From Cryomorpha sp963836915 (GTDB taxonomy: Bacteria > Bacteroidota > Bacteroidia > Flavobacteriales_D > Cryomorphaceae), in the NCBI GenBank assembly GCA_963836915.1, contig CAWILH010000002.1, forward strand, positions 1,302,001 to 1,366,000: DNA of 64,000 bases. The letters run 5' to 3'. Position 1 is the stretch's first letter, and every line of letters starts with the position of its first letter. A program made the position numbers and the translations under genes. The notes beneath the pieces were generated by a model. The model worked only from the letters and a program-made list of their open reading frames with translations, searched no databases and had not been told where the DNA came from. Below, in pieces: positions 18,082-26,755 of this stretch.

Positions 18082-19089
18082 TTATTTTCTTAATTTTTCA
18101 TACCAAATGTTAAATTCTTGACTCATTTGCTTTGGGTGGCTTTCGGTTAATAAGTGTTTTCCTTTGCCGAGGTAGTGAAAAGTTGCGTTTTTGAAATTAT
18201 TTCTCGCATATTCAACGGCTTCCTTTCTGTTTACCAAGCCTTTATTGGCATAGAAGTAAAGTTTTGGAACTTGTGATTCTTTCATGCCATTTGAAATATA
18301 GGTTAGCAAATCAGTAAATTCACTTTTACCTTTACCTTTGGTGAAAGACAGAGAAGCTGGGTCAGGTCCGTTGGTTATAGCGTATCGTCTGTCTTTCTCA
18401 TCCCAAGGTTGCGAGTAGAATTTATAAGCTTCTTTTGGTAGTTTTCTCCCTGCAAAGAAATTGGTTGATAATTTTTTACCCGCAAAATTTCTTTTTACCA
18501 TCCATCTTTCGTTTCCTTTTTTTGTTCTCGTTAGTTTCATAAACGCTTTGAAACTAAATGGTAATTGGTCATACATTACATCTGCCGGCATGAATGGGGC
18601 TTCAAAAAGCGCAATGCCTTTTACATTTTGTGGCTCACGAATGGAGTATTGCATTCCTGCGATGGAACCAATGTCTTGCACCAAAAAGGTTACATTTTTT
18701 AGTCCCTTGGCTTCAATAAAATCTTTGAGCATTTTATATTGCACTTCCACCGACACATTTTTATCAGCAGGAAAACTTGACTTGCCAAAACCTAAAAAAT
18801 CTAATGCTATTACCCTTTTGTTGCTGTCAATATTTGGGATAATATTTCTCCAAATGTACAGGTTGGATGGTAAGCCGTGGAGTAGTAGAATTGGATCACC
18901 TTCACCTGATTCAACGTAATGAATCGTGTCTTCACCTAGATTTATATACTTAGACTCAAAAGGAAATTCGGCAGAAATGTCTTTTTCAATTTTTGTCGCT
19001 TTGCCAGGATATATTTCTTGAGCATTAACTCTCAAAAATGTTAGAATTAGCAGGGATGTTAAACCAATGCTTGTTAGAATATTTTTCAT
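18082..19089 (-). CDS. Alpha/beta hydrolase, haloalkane-dehalogenase-like
   Basis: A 335-residue protein with a Sec signal peptide (LTSLLILTFLRVNA). The oxyanion segment is LLLHGLPSNLYIW, and the nucleophile elbow reads LVQDIGSIAG, with Asp in place of Ser as in haloalkane dehalogenases. ALDFLGFGKS precedes it. The catalytic His lies in GKGKHLLTES. Reaction likely on the periplasmic side; substrate unknown. The sequence just upstream of its start is duplicated upstream of the next SDR gene. Confidence 0.85.
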   Translation of the reverse strand: MKNILTSIGLTSLLILTFLRVNAQEIYPGKATKIEKDISAEFPFESKYINLGEDTIHYVESGEGDPILLLHGLPSNLYIWRNIIPNIDSNKRVIALDFLGFGKSSFPADKNVSVEVQYKMLKDFIEAKGLKNVTFLVQDIGSIAGMQYSIREPQNVKGIALFEAPFMPADVMYDQLPFSFKAFMKLTRTKKGNERWMVKRNFAGKKLSTNFFAGRKLPKEAYKFYSQPWDEKDRRYAITNGPDPASLSFTKGKGKSEFTDLLTYISNGMKESQVPKLYFYANKGLVNRKEAVEYARNNFKNATFHYLGKGKHLLTESHPKQMSQEFNIWYEKLRK

Positions 19090-19161
19090 TGTTGTCTTTT
19101 AAAGATTGAGTATAATTATTGAACCTTTAGCATTCCATTCATATAAAAGCCACCTAAAATT
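19087..19161. repeat. Direct repeat DR1 (gene-end remnant)
   Basis: About 73 bp nearly identical to 19932..20004, starting at the CAT of the start codon and reading back over the 3' end of an SDR gene. In DR1 the remnant would encode ILGGFYMNGMLKVQ-stop, the tail of the SDR at 19961..20833. The two repeats bracket the foreign-looking SDR gene 19173..19934. Confidence 0.75.
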
Positions 19162-19172
19162 AGATAATGGGC

Positions 19173-19934
19173 TTACTGAACCGTAAAGCCACCATCGACC
19201 AAGATACTTTGTCCGGTAACAAAGCTCGAAGCTGTGCTGGCTAACCAGAGGACGGGTTGCGCAATTTCTGTGTCGCGTGCCAGTCGTCCAATTGGATGCA
19301 GCGAGGAAATATATTTTGCGGCATCCGATTCTTCACTCCCAGCAAAACGGTCAAACATTTCAGTGATAACTCCTCCTGGCGCGACGGCGTTGACGCGGAT
19401 GCTTTGCTGGGCATATTCCAAAGCGGCAGCTTTCGTGATGCCTTCAACGGCATGTTTGCTGGCAACGTAGATCGCTGTGCCCGCCATACCGACATGTCCG
19501 ACGGCTGAGGATGTGTTGATGATTGAGCCACCGCCCGACTTCAGCATCGCTGGAATTTCGTATTTCAGTGCCGCGATCAAACCCCAGACGTTCACGTCGA
19601 AGATTCGTCGGTATTCAGCTTCGGGAATTTCGGTGAGCTGACCGAAGGATTCAACTCCGGCGTTGTTAAAAGCCACATGCAGTCCGCCGAAATGGGAGAC
19701 TGTTTTTTCTACCAAAGCAGCAACCTCGCTTTCTTGTGAAACATCCGTTTTGACAAACAGAGCTTCGCCACCCGCCCTATGGATTTCTGCGACGACTTCC
19801 GCCCCAAAGTTTTCACGGCGACCACTAAGGACGACTTTCGCACCTGACGCTGCGAAGGCTTTTGCAGCGGCTTTACCAATACCAGAAGTGGCTCCAGTGA
19901 TAAGAACGACTTTATTTGCGAAGGATAAATTCAT
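19173..19934 (-). CDS. Short-chain dehydrogenase/reductase (classical SDR)
   Basis: A 253-residue classical SDR. The cofactor-binding glycine motif is TGATSGIGKAAA, NNAGVES is present, the catalytic Ser is in NTSSAVGHVG and the Tyr-x-x-x-Lys pair is in IYVASKHAVEG. The C-terminus FVTGQSILVDGGF is typical. It is clearly richer in G+C than all neighbouring genes and is bracketed by two copies of a 73-bp repeat, which points to a separate origin. It probably reduces or oxidises a small carbonyl compound with NAD(P). Confidence 0.92.
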   Translation of the reverse strand: MNLSFANKVVLITGATSGIGKAAAKAFAASGAKVVLSGRRENFGAEVVAEIHRAGGEALFVKTDVSQESEVAALVEKTVSHFGGLHVAFNNAGVESFGQLTEIPEAEYRRIFDVNVWGLIAALKYEIPAMLKSGGGSIINTSSAVGHVGMAGTAIYVASKHAVEGITKAAALEYAQQSIRVNAVAPGGVITEMFDRFAGSEESDAAKYISSLHPIGRLARDTEIAQPVLWLASTASSFVTGQSILVDGGFTVQ

Positions 19935-20004
19935 TGTTGTCTTTTAAAGATTGAGTATAATTATTGAACTTTTAGCATTCCATTCATGTGAAAGCCACCT
20001 AAAA
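19932..20004. repeat. Direct repeat DR2
   Basis: Partner of 19087..19161, differing by a few bases. It covers the start codon and leader of the SDR gene 19173..19934 and the last codons (GGFHMNGMLKVQ) of the SDR gene 19961..20833. Confidence 0.75.
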
Positions 20005-20833
20005 ATTGATGGGTTATTTTTTCAAGATGAGCGTTGTAATCTTCCGTCAAAGCGCCCATGCCCATGTAATCGACTATGGTTCTAAATGGTCGTTCGCCTT
20101 TTTTAGCTTCAATTAAAGTAACTATTGCTTCGACTACCTTTTCTGGGTTTTGATGTTCATTTTCTGCCAACGCTTTACCAAAACCTTCGCCCATTTGCTG
20201 CATTACGCTCAGCAATTGTTGGTAATCTTGGTTTGTACTTCTATCGCTTGCTTGCATTAAATTAGCGGAAAAATTAGTACCAAAAGCACCCGGTTCAACA
20301 ATGGCATTCTCAATTCCAAATCCCGATAGTTCTATTCTATAATTCTCCACCAAACCCTCTAATGCCCACTTCGAGGCATTGTAAGGTCCGAAGAATGGTA
20401 AGGGCAAACGAGCCAACAAACTTGATGTATAGATAATTAAACCTGAATGTTGTTTTCTAAGGTGTGGAATTACTTCTCGGTTCATTCGTTGAACTCCAAA
20501 AACATTCACTTCAAATAATTTTTGAAAATCTTCTATTGTAAACTGTTCTTGCATGCCCATTACCCCAACTCCAGCATTGTTTACCAATACATCAATTCCA
20601 TCTAATTTTTGAATTGCAAGTGCCACCCCTGATTTTACACTTTCATCATTAGCAACGTCAATTTCTACAACTGTTGCACCCGCAGATTCTAATTCTTCTG
20701 CAACTTCCTTATTTTTGCCATTTACAGCCCGCATTGCTGCGGCAACCTGATGACCTTTTTCTAATAACTGGTGAACAGTCATTTTGCCAAATCCTGAGTT
20801 GGCTCCTGTAATTAATACTTTCATATTTTTCAT
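19961..20833 (-). CDS. Short-chain dehydrogenase/reductase
   Basis: I start it at MKNMKVLITG (20833), giving 290 residues; the frame is open further upstream but that extension overlaps the preceding membrane gene. The glycine motif is TGANSGFGKMTV, then NNAGVGVMG, Ser in IYTSSLLARL and YNASKWALEG. The longer C-terminal substrate region is typical of extended SDR oxidoreductases. It starts 2 bp after the stop of the membrane protein 20836..21324. Confidence 0.9.
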   Translation of the reverse strand: MKNMKVLITGANSGFGKMTVHQLLEKGHQVAAAMRAVNGKNKEVAEELESAGATVVEIDVANDESVKSGVALAIQKLDGIDVLVNNAGVGVMGMQEQFTIEDFQKLFEVNVFGVQRMNREVIPHLRKQHSGLIIYTSSLLARLPLPFFGPYNASKWALEGLVENYRIELSGFGIENAIVEPGAFGTNFSANLMQASDRSTNQDYQQLLSVMQQMGEGFGKALAENEHQNPEKVVEAIVTLIEAKKGERPFRTIVDYMGMGALTEDYNAHLEKITHQFLGGFHMNGMLKVQ

Positions 20834-20835
20834 AA

Positions 20836-21324
20836 TTATTTCTGGTTTAAGTTTTTGATAAGTCTGATAAAAATATAGATGTGAATGATTATGGTAATTG
20901 GCCCTGTGAGTAACATCATATACCATATACCGCCAATGTCGTGCAAGTGAATGTCAGCAGCCAATGCCTTTGGGAACGCATTCATCAAGTCTACAAAACC
21001 TAAAATGTTTACAAGCCAAGCTAAGGCAATGGATAACTTCCATTTGTACTTCAAAGCGATTGCTGTAAAAAGGGCAAGAATAGACACAATATAATCGCCC
21101 CAACCGATTTGCATAGCCACATCCTTGGGAAACTCATCGTATATCTGATGCTCTACCATAAACATCATTCCTAAAAAACGGATACCGTTAAAGAACACGA
21201 GTGGTAGGAGTGCGTCATAAATGGATAGGTTTTTAAGTCTTGGGGCTACCCACCAAATAAAACCTAAAAAAGCCATTAGAAAGGCTGCTAGGTTCTGTAA
21301 ATTGAAAATTGTAATGTTATCCAT
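20836..21324 (-). CDS. Small multi-pass membrane protein, paralogue of 15228..15716
   Basis: A 162-residue protein with about five helices, the same length as the protein at 15228..15716 and similar along its whole extent (MDN.TIFNLQ, ALLPLVFFNGIRFLG, IHIYIFIRLI). Each paralogue is next to an enzyme gene in the same operon. Function unknown; it could act with the neighbouring SDR, but nothing in the sequence proves this. Confidence 0.78.
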   Translation of the reverse strand: MDNITIFNLQNLAAFLMAFLGFIWWVAPRLKNLSIYDALLPLVFFNGIRFLGMMFMVEHQIYDEFPKDVAMQIGWGDYIVSILALFTAIALKYKWKLSIALAWLVNILGFVDLMNAFPKALAADIHLHDIGGIWYMMLLTGPITIIIHIYIFIRLIKNLNQK

Positions 21325-21329
21325 AGTTG

Positions 21330-22100
21330 TTACTTTTTAGTGGGTATTGACTGTTTATTTAATTGCTTGAATATAAATTTTGGCGCAAGTCTGCTCATTA
21401 TTTTGAGCTGTGTCGAAATCCCTGGGGTAATTTCTTCTTTGCCATTTATGTAACCCTTCCAAAATGCTTCGGCTAATTTTTCAGGTGGCATTGGTTTTAA
21501 ATTGTCGTCTTTGGCAATATCTGCACCGTGTGCCAATGGCGTATCTACAACAGGTGGCAATAGCTCCAATACTTTAATATTGTGAGGCTTTAAATGAAGC
21601 CGTATGCTTCTTGTCCAAAAATGTAAAGCAGATTTTGTAGCAGAATAAACGGGTGCTTGTGCAAATGGAACATAAGCCAAACCCGAAGAAACATTGATGA
21701 TGGCTGCTTCTTTGCTTTTCTTTAATTGTGGTAAAAAATAATGCACTAAACGAATTGGTGAATTGAAATTTATTTCAATTTCAGTAAATTGTTTTGTTAA
21801 ATCGTTTGCTTCATTGCCTGTGTTAAGCAATAGCATGATGCCTGCATTATTTATCAGCACATCAATTCCGCCAAATTGTTGGTCAATATCGTCTGCCAAT
21901 TTTCTGACTTCTGCGTCAGAAGTAACATCACTTTGAAATATATTAAGTTGGGGATTTTCTGCCTTTACTATTTCGAGTTTGGCTAAATCTCTACCTGTAA
22001 TTATAACCGTATTGTTATTATTCAAAAACTTTTTAGCCAAAGCAAGACCAATGCCTGAACTTCCGCCTGTTATCAATACTTTTTGCTTGGATTGTTTCAT
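21330..22100 (-). CDS. Short-chain dehydrogenase/reductase, DltE-like
   Basis: A 256-residue SDR. The glycine motif TGGSSGIGLALAKKF is followed by NNAGIM, NVSSGLAYVP and YSATKSALHFWTRS (catalytic Ser, Tyr, Lys). The HFWTRSIR segment and the short C-terminal part resemble the DltE/YciK-type group. It lies 5 bp upstream of the membrane protein gene 20836..21324 in the same operon. Confidence 0.9.
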   Translation of the reverse strand: MKQSKQKVLITGGSSGIGLALAKKFLNNNNTVIITGRDLAKLEIVKAENPQLNIFQSDVTSDAEVRKLADDIDQQFGGIDVLINNAGIMLLLNTGNEANDLTKQFTEIEINFNSPIRLVHYFLPQLKKSKEAAIINVSSGLAYVPFAQAPVYSATKSALHFWTRSIRLHLKPHNIKVLELLPPVVDTPLAHGADIAKDDNLKPMPPEKLAEAFWKGYINGKEEITPGISTQLKIMSRLAPKFIFKQLNKQSIPTKK

Positions 22101-22115
22101 TTATAATAATTTATT

Positions 22116-22484
22116 TTAAAGTGATCCTGCATTTAATAGTTTGGTGTGAAACCAAAGCATTAAAGCAGTTGGAATCAATTCTATCAGAATGCCGAAAATG
22201 ATGAAAGGAGTTGGTGGATAATGTATCAATGTGACTGCCCTGACGATACCACCAATGATAAGAGCTATCATCAAGAATCGGAACAAAGCCGTTTCTGACG
22301 GATTGTAAGCCACATAGAAAAACGCCAAAGAGGCAGCCATCCAAATGGCAGCCACATAGCGATGATTATTATCAGTCATTGGATCCGTTAGGGCTGCATT
22401 ATATTTAGCCGTTGTTCCCATAAAGCCTGTGGCAGCAGCAATGAGTCCATAAAGCACTAAGAAAATGCGTATGAATAGTAGCAT
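22116..22484 (-). CDS. DUF4345 small membrane protein
   Basis: A 122-residue protein with four membrane helices. The pattern TDPMTDNNHRY..A.WMA in the first half and the ALIIGGIVRAVTL segment are typical of DUF4345, a family of unknown role often found beside SDR or sigma-factor genes. It starts 2 bp after its upstream neighbour. Confidence 0.82.
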   Translation of the reverse strand: MLLFIRIFLVLYGLIAAATGFMGTTAKYNAALTDPMTDNNHRYVAAIWMAASLAFFYVAYNPSETALFRFLMIALIIGGIVRAVTLIHYPPTPFIIFGILIELIPTALMLWFHTKLLNAGSL

Positions 22485-22486
22485 AA

Positions 22487-22924
22487 TTATGAATTTTTAG
22501 TGATTGGTTTTAGAAAGCAATAAGCCGCTATTATGATGGGAATAGCAAAAGGAATATGCTGTACTATATCCTTAGCACTAACGTTGGGAACGAAACTGCC
22601 CCAAACAAACATATCCACGATAATCACCAACAAAAGGGTAACTAAGTGGAAATAACCTGCCAACTTATACTGTCGGAAAGAGATGGCTAACAAAACGAAA
22701 ATTGGATGTAGAACATCACCAACAGCTTTGAAAACGGCTGTTATTTTTGCATATCGTATGGCTGCATCTGAATCGGGAACAATGGAGAATGAACCTTCTG
22801 CAGCAGCAGGATGTGCCACCCAAAATATGCCAATACCAATCAGCATAAGAGCCGAAACGATACTCGCCCAAATACCCGTATTAATGTGTCGGGGCAGACT
22901 TTTGTCTAAAAACTTTAACGACAT
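22487..22924 (-). CDS. Small four-helix membrane protein
   Basis: A 145-residue integral membrane protein, with helices near residues 18-36, 65-85, 90-110 and 122-138. WVAHPAAAEGSFSI and RYAKITAVFKAVGD are its only polar conserved-looking segments and recall DUF4267-type proteins, without certainty. First structural gene after the sigma factor gene, about 65 bp downstream of it. Confidence 0.72.
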   Translation of the reverse strand: MSLKFLDKSLPRHINTGIWASIVSALMLIGIGIFWVAHPAAAEGSFSIVPDSDAAIRYAKITAVFKAVGDVLHPIFVLLAISFRQYKLAGYFHLVTLLLVIIVDMFVWGSFVPNVSAKDIVQHIPFAIPIIIAAYCFLKPITKNS

Positions 22925-22990
22925 TCTTTGTCTCTTTTCTTATTTAGACAAGAGACTTTGGAATGTGTAAAGACTTTGAGGAAATTATTT

Positions 22991-23866
22991 TTAGTTCAGG
23001 TTTAAGCGACTTTGCCAATTGGCATCTTCCAAAATTTTTACGAGGAAGTTTTTCTTGTCAAAAGCTATTTTGAAGCTATGGTCTTGGTGCAATTCTGCAA
23101 TTTTCAATTCAGAATCGTCCACCAAAAAATCAGCATCAGGTGCTACTTGCTCTTTAAAAGTTGAATACTCTTTTCCGTCGAACAGTAAATTTTTGGCATC
23201 CACCATTCCATTTTCTGTGGCAAAGGTTACTTTTTTATGGCATCTGCAAGGATTCGATTTGTTGACCAATCCGCATTTATTTTGCATAAAATTATACAAA
23301 TCTTTTCGAGCTTTGCTCAATTTCATTCGGTAGTTGGCCTTGCTTATTTCCATAATTTCAGAGCCAATATTGTGGTCTGCTCCGAATATTTCTCCAATGA
23401 TGTAAATCATTCTTTGCTCTTTGGTCAAGCATAGTAACATTCCTGAAAGGCACTGCAACCTTACTTCACGAATGGCTTCTCGCTGTTCCATTTTTTCGTC
23501 TTCAGATAAATCTGTGTTGGGAGCAGCATCTAAACGTGATCCCAGTTCTTCAAAGCTATTGGCAAAGAAGTTAGATGCCTTTTTTTGATTATTCAGAAAA
23601 TGATTTTTAGCAATTCTGTATGCCCATGTAGTAAATGAACTTTCCTGTTTAAAAGAGCTTAAACTGGAAATTATTTTTATCAATGTTTCTTGTGTCAAGT
23701 CTTCTGCATCCGGAATATTCCCTGTCAGTTTCCAAGCAAGATTATAAATAAATGGTTGGTGTCGTTCTACAAGGATTGACAAAGCAGATTTCTTTCCGTC
23801 CAAAATCTGTTGGATGAGTTCTTTGTCCGATTGGTCTATCTGATATGTTTTTTTGAATATGTTCAT
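22991..23866 (-). CDS. ECF-type RNA polymerase sigma factor with C-terminal extension
   Basis: A 291-residue sigma-70 family protein. Region 2 is residues about 25-95 (LVERHQPFIYNLAWKL, DAEDLTQETLIKI, FTTWAYRIAKNHFLN). Region 4 is about 130-190 (LTKEQRMIYIIGEIFG, SKANYRMKLSKARKDL). After that comes a Cys/His-rich patch (NKCGLVNKSNPCRCHKK) that could bind a metal, then a folded tail of about 75 residues. It is the promoter-proximal gene of the operon running to 15228 and probably drives it. No anti-sigma gene is adjacent, so the Cys-rich extension may sense the signal (inference). Confidence 0.9.
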   Translation of the reverse strand: MNIFKKTYQIDQSDKELIQQILDGKKSALSILVERHQPFIYNLAWKLTGNIPDAEDLTQETLIKIISSLSSFKQESSFTTWAYRIAKNHFLNNQKKASNFFANSFEELGSRLDAAPNTDLSEDEKMEQREAIREVRLQCLSGMLLCLTKEQRMIYIIGEIFGADHNIGSEIMEISKANYRMKLSKARKDLYNFMQNKCGLVNKSNPCRCHKKVTFATENGMVDAKNLLFDGKEYSTFKEQVAPDADFLVDDSELKIAELHQDHSFKIAFDKKNFLVKILEDANWQSRLNLN

Positions 23867-23887
23867 TGTTTATGGGGGTTTTTTTAT

Positions 23888-24022
23888 TACCGCTAACGCT
23901 CTGGCTAAGAAACGTGCGGCTTTAAAAGCGCAAATCTTTCTCCCAAGAACGAATTTATGTTGAAAGTAATCATCTTCATTTTAACGAGATCCCGCATGTT
24001 TTCTTAGGTAATGTTGGCGGTA
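23888..24022. repeat. attC-like cassette-boundary palindrome (P6)
   Basis: The outer arms TACCGCTAAC and GTTGGCGGTA pair with one mismatch. The inner arms CTAAGAAACGTGCGG and CCGCATGTTTTCTTAG also pair. The AAC...GTT polarity matches attC core sites. It separates the sigma-factor operon from the single-gene cassette at 24031. Confidence 0.62.
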
Positions 24023-24030
24023 TGTGTTTT

Positions 24031-24681
24031 TCATTTTTCTAGTCTTATCGTGTCGTTCCAAGAGTAAATCGAGTCTCTCCATTGTTTTTCAACATCCAAG
24101 TAAAACTCTTCTTTTGGCGCATCATACCGTACATTTAGCGGTTTGCTATAAACCATTGAGCTAGAATACTCTTTAGCTGTTACCCGCCATTCAATTACTG
24201 GAAACCACGTTATAGTTCTATTTATTTCGATGCGTGCACCACGGAAGTCTGAAAGAGCATTTCCCAGATTAAGCTCTTTATAAATGAGTCCATCATCAAA
24301 CCATATCTCCCTATCCGTGTCATATTCTGAAACAACAAAACCAACACCTATAATACCTACTGTACTAGAGAAGTAGCCAAACCCAAAAACCAAAAGCATC
24401 GCAATTGCTCCTAAGACCTTAATTATTCTCTTGGGCTGGAAGAGTGTCCACCATAGAACTGAGCAAGCCATTAAAAAAGGCGCGGTGATAACAATCCAGT
24501 CTATTGCTGAAGATGTTGTTGAGATTTTTGTCAATAATCCTATGAGAGCAGCTCCAGTGAGTAAAGCAATAACTTTCAGAATGTTCCTTCTTAACTCAAG
24601 TTTTCTTTTTGTTAATTTAAATAACAAGAAACTAACTACGGGATAAGTCCAAAGTGCAAATATGATTAGCCAGAATCTCAT
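24031..24681 (-). CDS. Membrane-anchored protein of unknown function (single-gene cassette)
   Basis: A 216-residue protein with four hydrophobic helices in the first 125 residues and a soluble C-terminal half (about 130-216) with several aromatic and charged residues (FDDGLIYKELNLG, WRVTAKEY). The tail probably lies outside the cytoplasmic membrane. I do not recognise it. The gene fills the space between palindromes P6 and P7, like a classical integron gene cassette. Confidence 0.75.
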   Translation of the reverse strand: MRFWLIIFALWTYPVVSFLLFKLTKRKLELRRNILKVIALLTGAALIGLLTKISTTSSAIDWIVITAPFLMACSVLWWTLFQPKRIIKVLGAIAMLLVFGFGYFSSTVGIIGVGFVVSEYDTDREIWFDDGLIYKELNLGNALSDFRGARIEINRTITWFPVIEWRVTAKEYSSSMVYSKPLNVRYDAPKEEFYLDVEKQWRDSIYSWNDTIRLEK

Positions 24682-24693
24682 TTTCTATTTCAT

Positions 24694-24764
24694 TACCGCC
24701 AACGCTACGCTAAAAAGCGTTGCTGTCCCGCAGGGCAGCTATGATTTTTTAGCGATTGTTGTAG
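24694..24764. repeat. attC-like cassette-boundary palindrome (P7)
   Basis: Outer arms CGCTAAAAA and TTTTTAGCG pair, with the core-like TACCGCCAAC on the left and ATTGTTGTAG on the right. A second hairpin GCTGTCCC-GCA-GGGCAGC sits at the tip. It is the shortest palindrome of the array. Confidence 0.58.
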
Positions 24765-24783
24765 CACGTTTTTATTTTTTCTT

Positions 24784-25365
24784 TTACAGTCCATCTTGAC
24801 GGTCAGATAGCCAATCCTTGTATTTAGTTTTAAGCCTATCCCTTTTTTCGGTCGAGTTAACTATCACATCAACTCCACCGTCATATGGTGCAATAACACA
24901 ATTCTCTGTCGGACTGACAATCATTGCTCTTATTTCATCATCAGCAATTGCTCTAAGGATTTCATTCCTTTTTCCGTCTTCCCATTTTTCAGTTTTGACG
25001 TAAATATCAAAGTACATTTCTTCTTCATATTCTTCAGGTCTTTCTTTGCGCAAGTCAATGGTAAAGACTTTAAAAAATTCTCCAAAGTCAGTTATTTCTT
25101 TGTGGTTGTCATTGGTTATGTCGTCCGTGTATAGTCCGAAAGAAATAGCTACTTCCGACTCTTTTCCAATCAAGTCGTTTATCAATTGGTTTTGTCGGTC
25201 GAGCATGATTTTAAATTCTTCCGCTGAGTCCGCATACCTTTTTGATTCAGGAAGGCTGTGAATTCTAAACCATCTGTTAGGATAAACTCCTTTCAATTCG
25301 TGATTGATTGGAAACGACTCTGGATATTCCTTATGCCAATAGTCTATGAATTCGCTTTCGGTCAT
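24784..25365 (-). CDS. DUF3885 domain protein (single-gene cassette)
   Basis: A 193-residue soluble acidic protein. WFRIHSLPESKRYADS, a central RQNQLINDLIGK and the C-terminal IAPYDGGVDVIV are typical of DUF3885, a family of unknown function common in Firmicutes and Bacteroidota and reminiscent of immunity-type proteins. It lies between palindromes P7 and P8 with 15-20 bp on each side, so it is a compact cassette. Confidence 0.83.
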   Translation of the reverse strand: MTESEFIDYWHKEYPESFPINHELKGVYPNRWFRIHSLPESKRYADSAEEFKIMLDRQNQLINDLIGKESEVAISFGLYTDDITNDNHKEITDFGEFFKVFTIDLRKERPEEYEEEMYFDIYVKTEKWEDGKRNEILRAIADDEIRAMIVSPTENCVIAPYDGGVDVIVNSTEKRDRLKTKYKDWLSDRQDGL

Positions 25366-25379
25366 TTTTTTAATGTGCT

Positions 25380-25501
25380 ACAACGTTTAGTATATGAAAA
25401 GTAGGCGATTTCGAAGCACTAAACTTTCGGTTAAAAACAAAGTTTGTAATGAACTAAAGGCCCTGTTTTCACTGCTGTCTCGCCTATTTTTTATATACAT
25501 C
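25380..25501. repeat. attC-like cassette-boundary palindrome (P8)
   Basis: ACAACGTTTAGTATAT-GAAAAG-TAGGCGA pairs with TCGCCTATTTTTTATATAC; the only differences are G-T wobbles. The TTCGAAGCAC loop element is shared with P1. The right end reads TACATC where P4 has TACAAC. IS110 copy 3 starts here. Confidence 0.6.
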
Positions 25502-25523
25502 CTAAGTTTACAATCCATTAAAT

Positions 25524-25709
25524 TAGCGACTATAAATAAAAGAACGAAAGAGAGGAATAAGACTAGCTTATACACGAGGATTTAAACCCGTCAACATTGA
25601 AAGTCCCCTCTCTTTTTCTACTATTAATCTGAACAGTTCGTTAGGCCTTTTAGAGCCTGTTTCCAGGTTGTTGGATAGCAGTAGATCCGTTCTTCCAAAC
25701 TTAAGTATT
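25524..25709 (+). ncRNA. Candidate IS110 bridge RNA (copy 3)
   Basis: Same sequence as in copies 1 and 2: a 9-bp stem at 25547..25555 and 25607..25615 enclosing GCTTATACA and CAACATTGAA. The flanking target arm TTATATACATC matches the loop less well (TATACA), as expected for a tolerated, imperfect target. Confidence 0.53.
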
Positions 25710-26720
25710 ATGGATAAATTTAGTAATTATTACGGGATAGACATATCCAAGGATGTATTTGATGTGATGGATGCAGAAGGTAGGTATCTTCAGTTCACAA
25801 ACGATCTAAAAGGTTTTAAATCTTTCTTAAAAGAAATAGACAGAAAGGGTTGTTTTGTTATGGAGGCTACGGGAGTATACCACACCCAGTTGGCAGATTT
25901 TCTATACGCTGAATCAGTGTTTGTTTCAGTTGTAAATCCGCTTGTGATCAAGCGCTTCATTCAAATGAATCTCAGGCGCATCAAGACCGACAAGTCCGAT
26001 GCTGAGATGATATGTAAATATGCACGTCAGCATGAGCTTAAAGCTTATAGGCCTTCATCAAAGTATGTAAAAGAAAGCCGCATAATAAGCGAGAATATAG
26101 ATTTGCTCATAAAGGGTAGAACCATGATCAAGAACAGATTACATGCCATGGAGCACAAATCAGCTAAGCACAGAAGTATACTGATCAAGCCTCTGGAAAA
26201 AACTATTTCAGATTTAACCACCCAGATCAAGAAACTGGAAAGAGAGTTAAAAAAATTGATTGAAGAAAATGAAGCTGATCTGTTCTCAAGGCTTCAGACT
26301 ATTCCAGGAATAGGAAAAAGTACCGCTATGTTCATGATCGTTCTGAGCGATGGTTTCAAAAAGTTTGAGAGTGCCAAACAATTTACCTGTTACATAGGGA
26401 TGACTCCAGTTGAAAAACGATCTGGTAGCAGTGTAAGAGGAAGATCAGGAATCAGCAAACAGGGCAACCCAAAGCTCAGAAATCTCCTGTTCATGTGTAG
26501 TTTTAACGCCTGTAAATCCAATAAAACATGTAGGGAACTTTATGAAAGAATCTTGGCCAAAGGGAAGTGTAAAAAGCTGGCATTAATAGCGGTAGCAAAT
26601 AAGTTGATGAAACAAGCATTTGCCATTGCAAAATCCGGACTGATCTATGACCAAAATTATAGAAGTATAAAACCGCTGGATATTTCGGTCATACTGTGCC
26701 ACTCATTTCGGAGGATATAG
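25710..26720 (+). CDS. IS110-family transposase, copy 3 (altered C-terminus)
   Basis: Identical in translation to copy 2 where they overlap and to copy 1 except Leu for Ser in HTQLADF. Both the DEDD domain and Transposase_20 domain are complete. The last three residues (QLN) are replaced by LDISVILCHSFRRI read from the IS21 left end, giving 336 residues from ATG 25710. It may still be active because the change is beyond the conserved domain. Confidence 0.88.
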   Translation: MDKFSNYYGIDISKDVFDVMDAEGRYLQFTNDLKGFKSFLKEIDRKGCFVMEATGVYHTQLADFLYAESVFVSVVNPLVIKRFIQMNLRRIKTDKSDAEMICKYARQHELKAYRPSSKYVKESRIISENIDLLIKGRTMIKNRLHAMEHKSAKHRSILIKPLEKTISDLTTQIKKLERELKKLIEENEADLFSRLQTIPGIGKSTAMFMIVLSDGFKKFESAKQFTCYIGMTPVEKRSGSSVRGRSGISKQGNPKLRNLLFMCSFNACKSNKTCRELYERILAKGKCKKLALIAVANKLMKQAFAIAKSGLIYDQNYRSIKPLDISVILCHSFRRI

Positions 26721-26755
26721 TGCCACTTTTCAAGTATAATTTTACGGTTTATATG

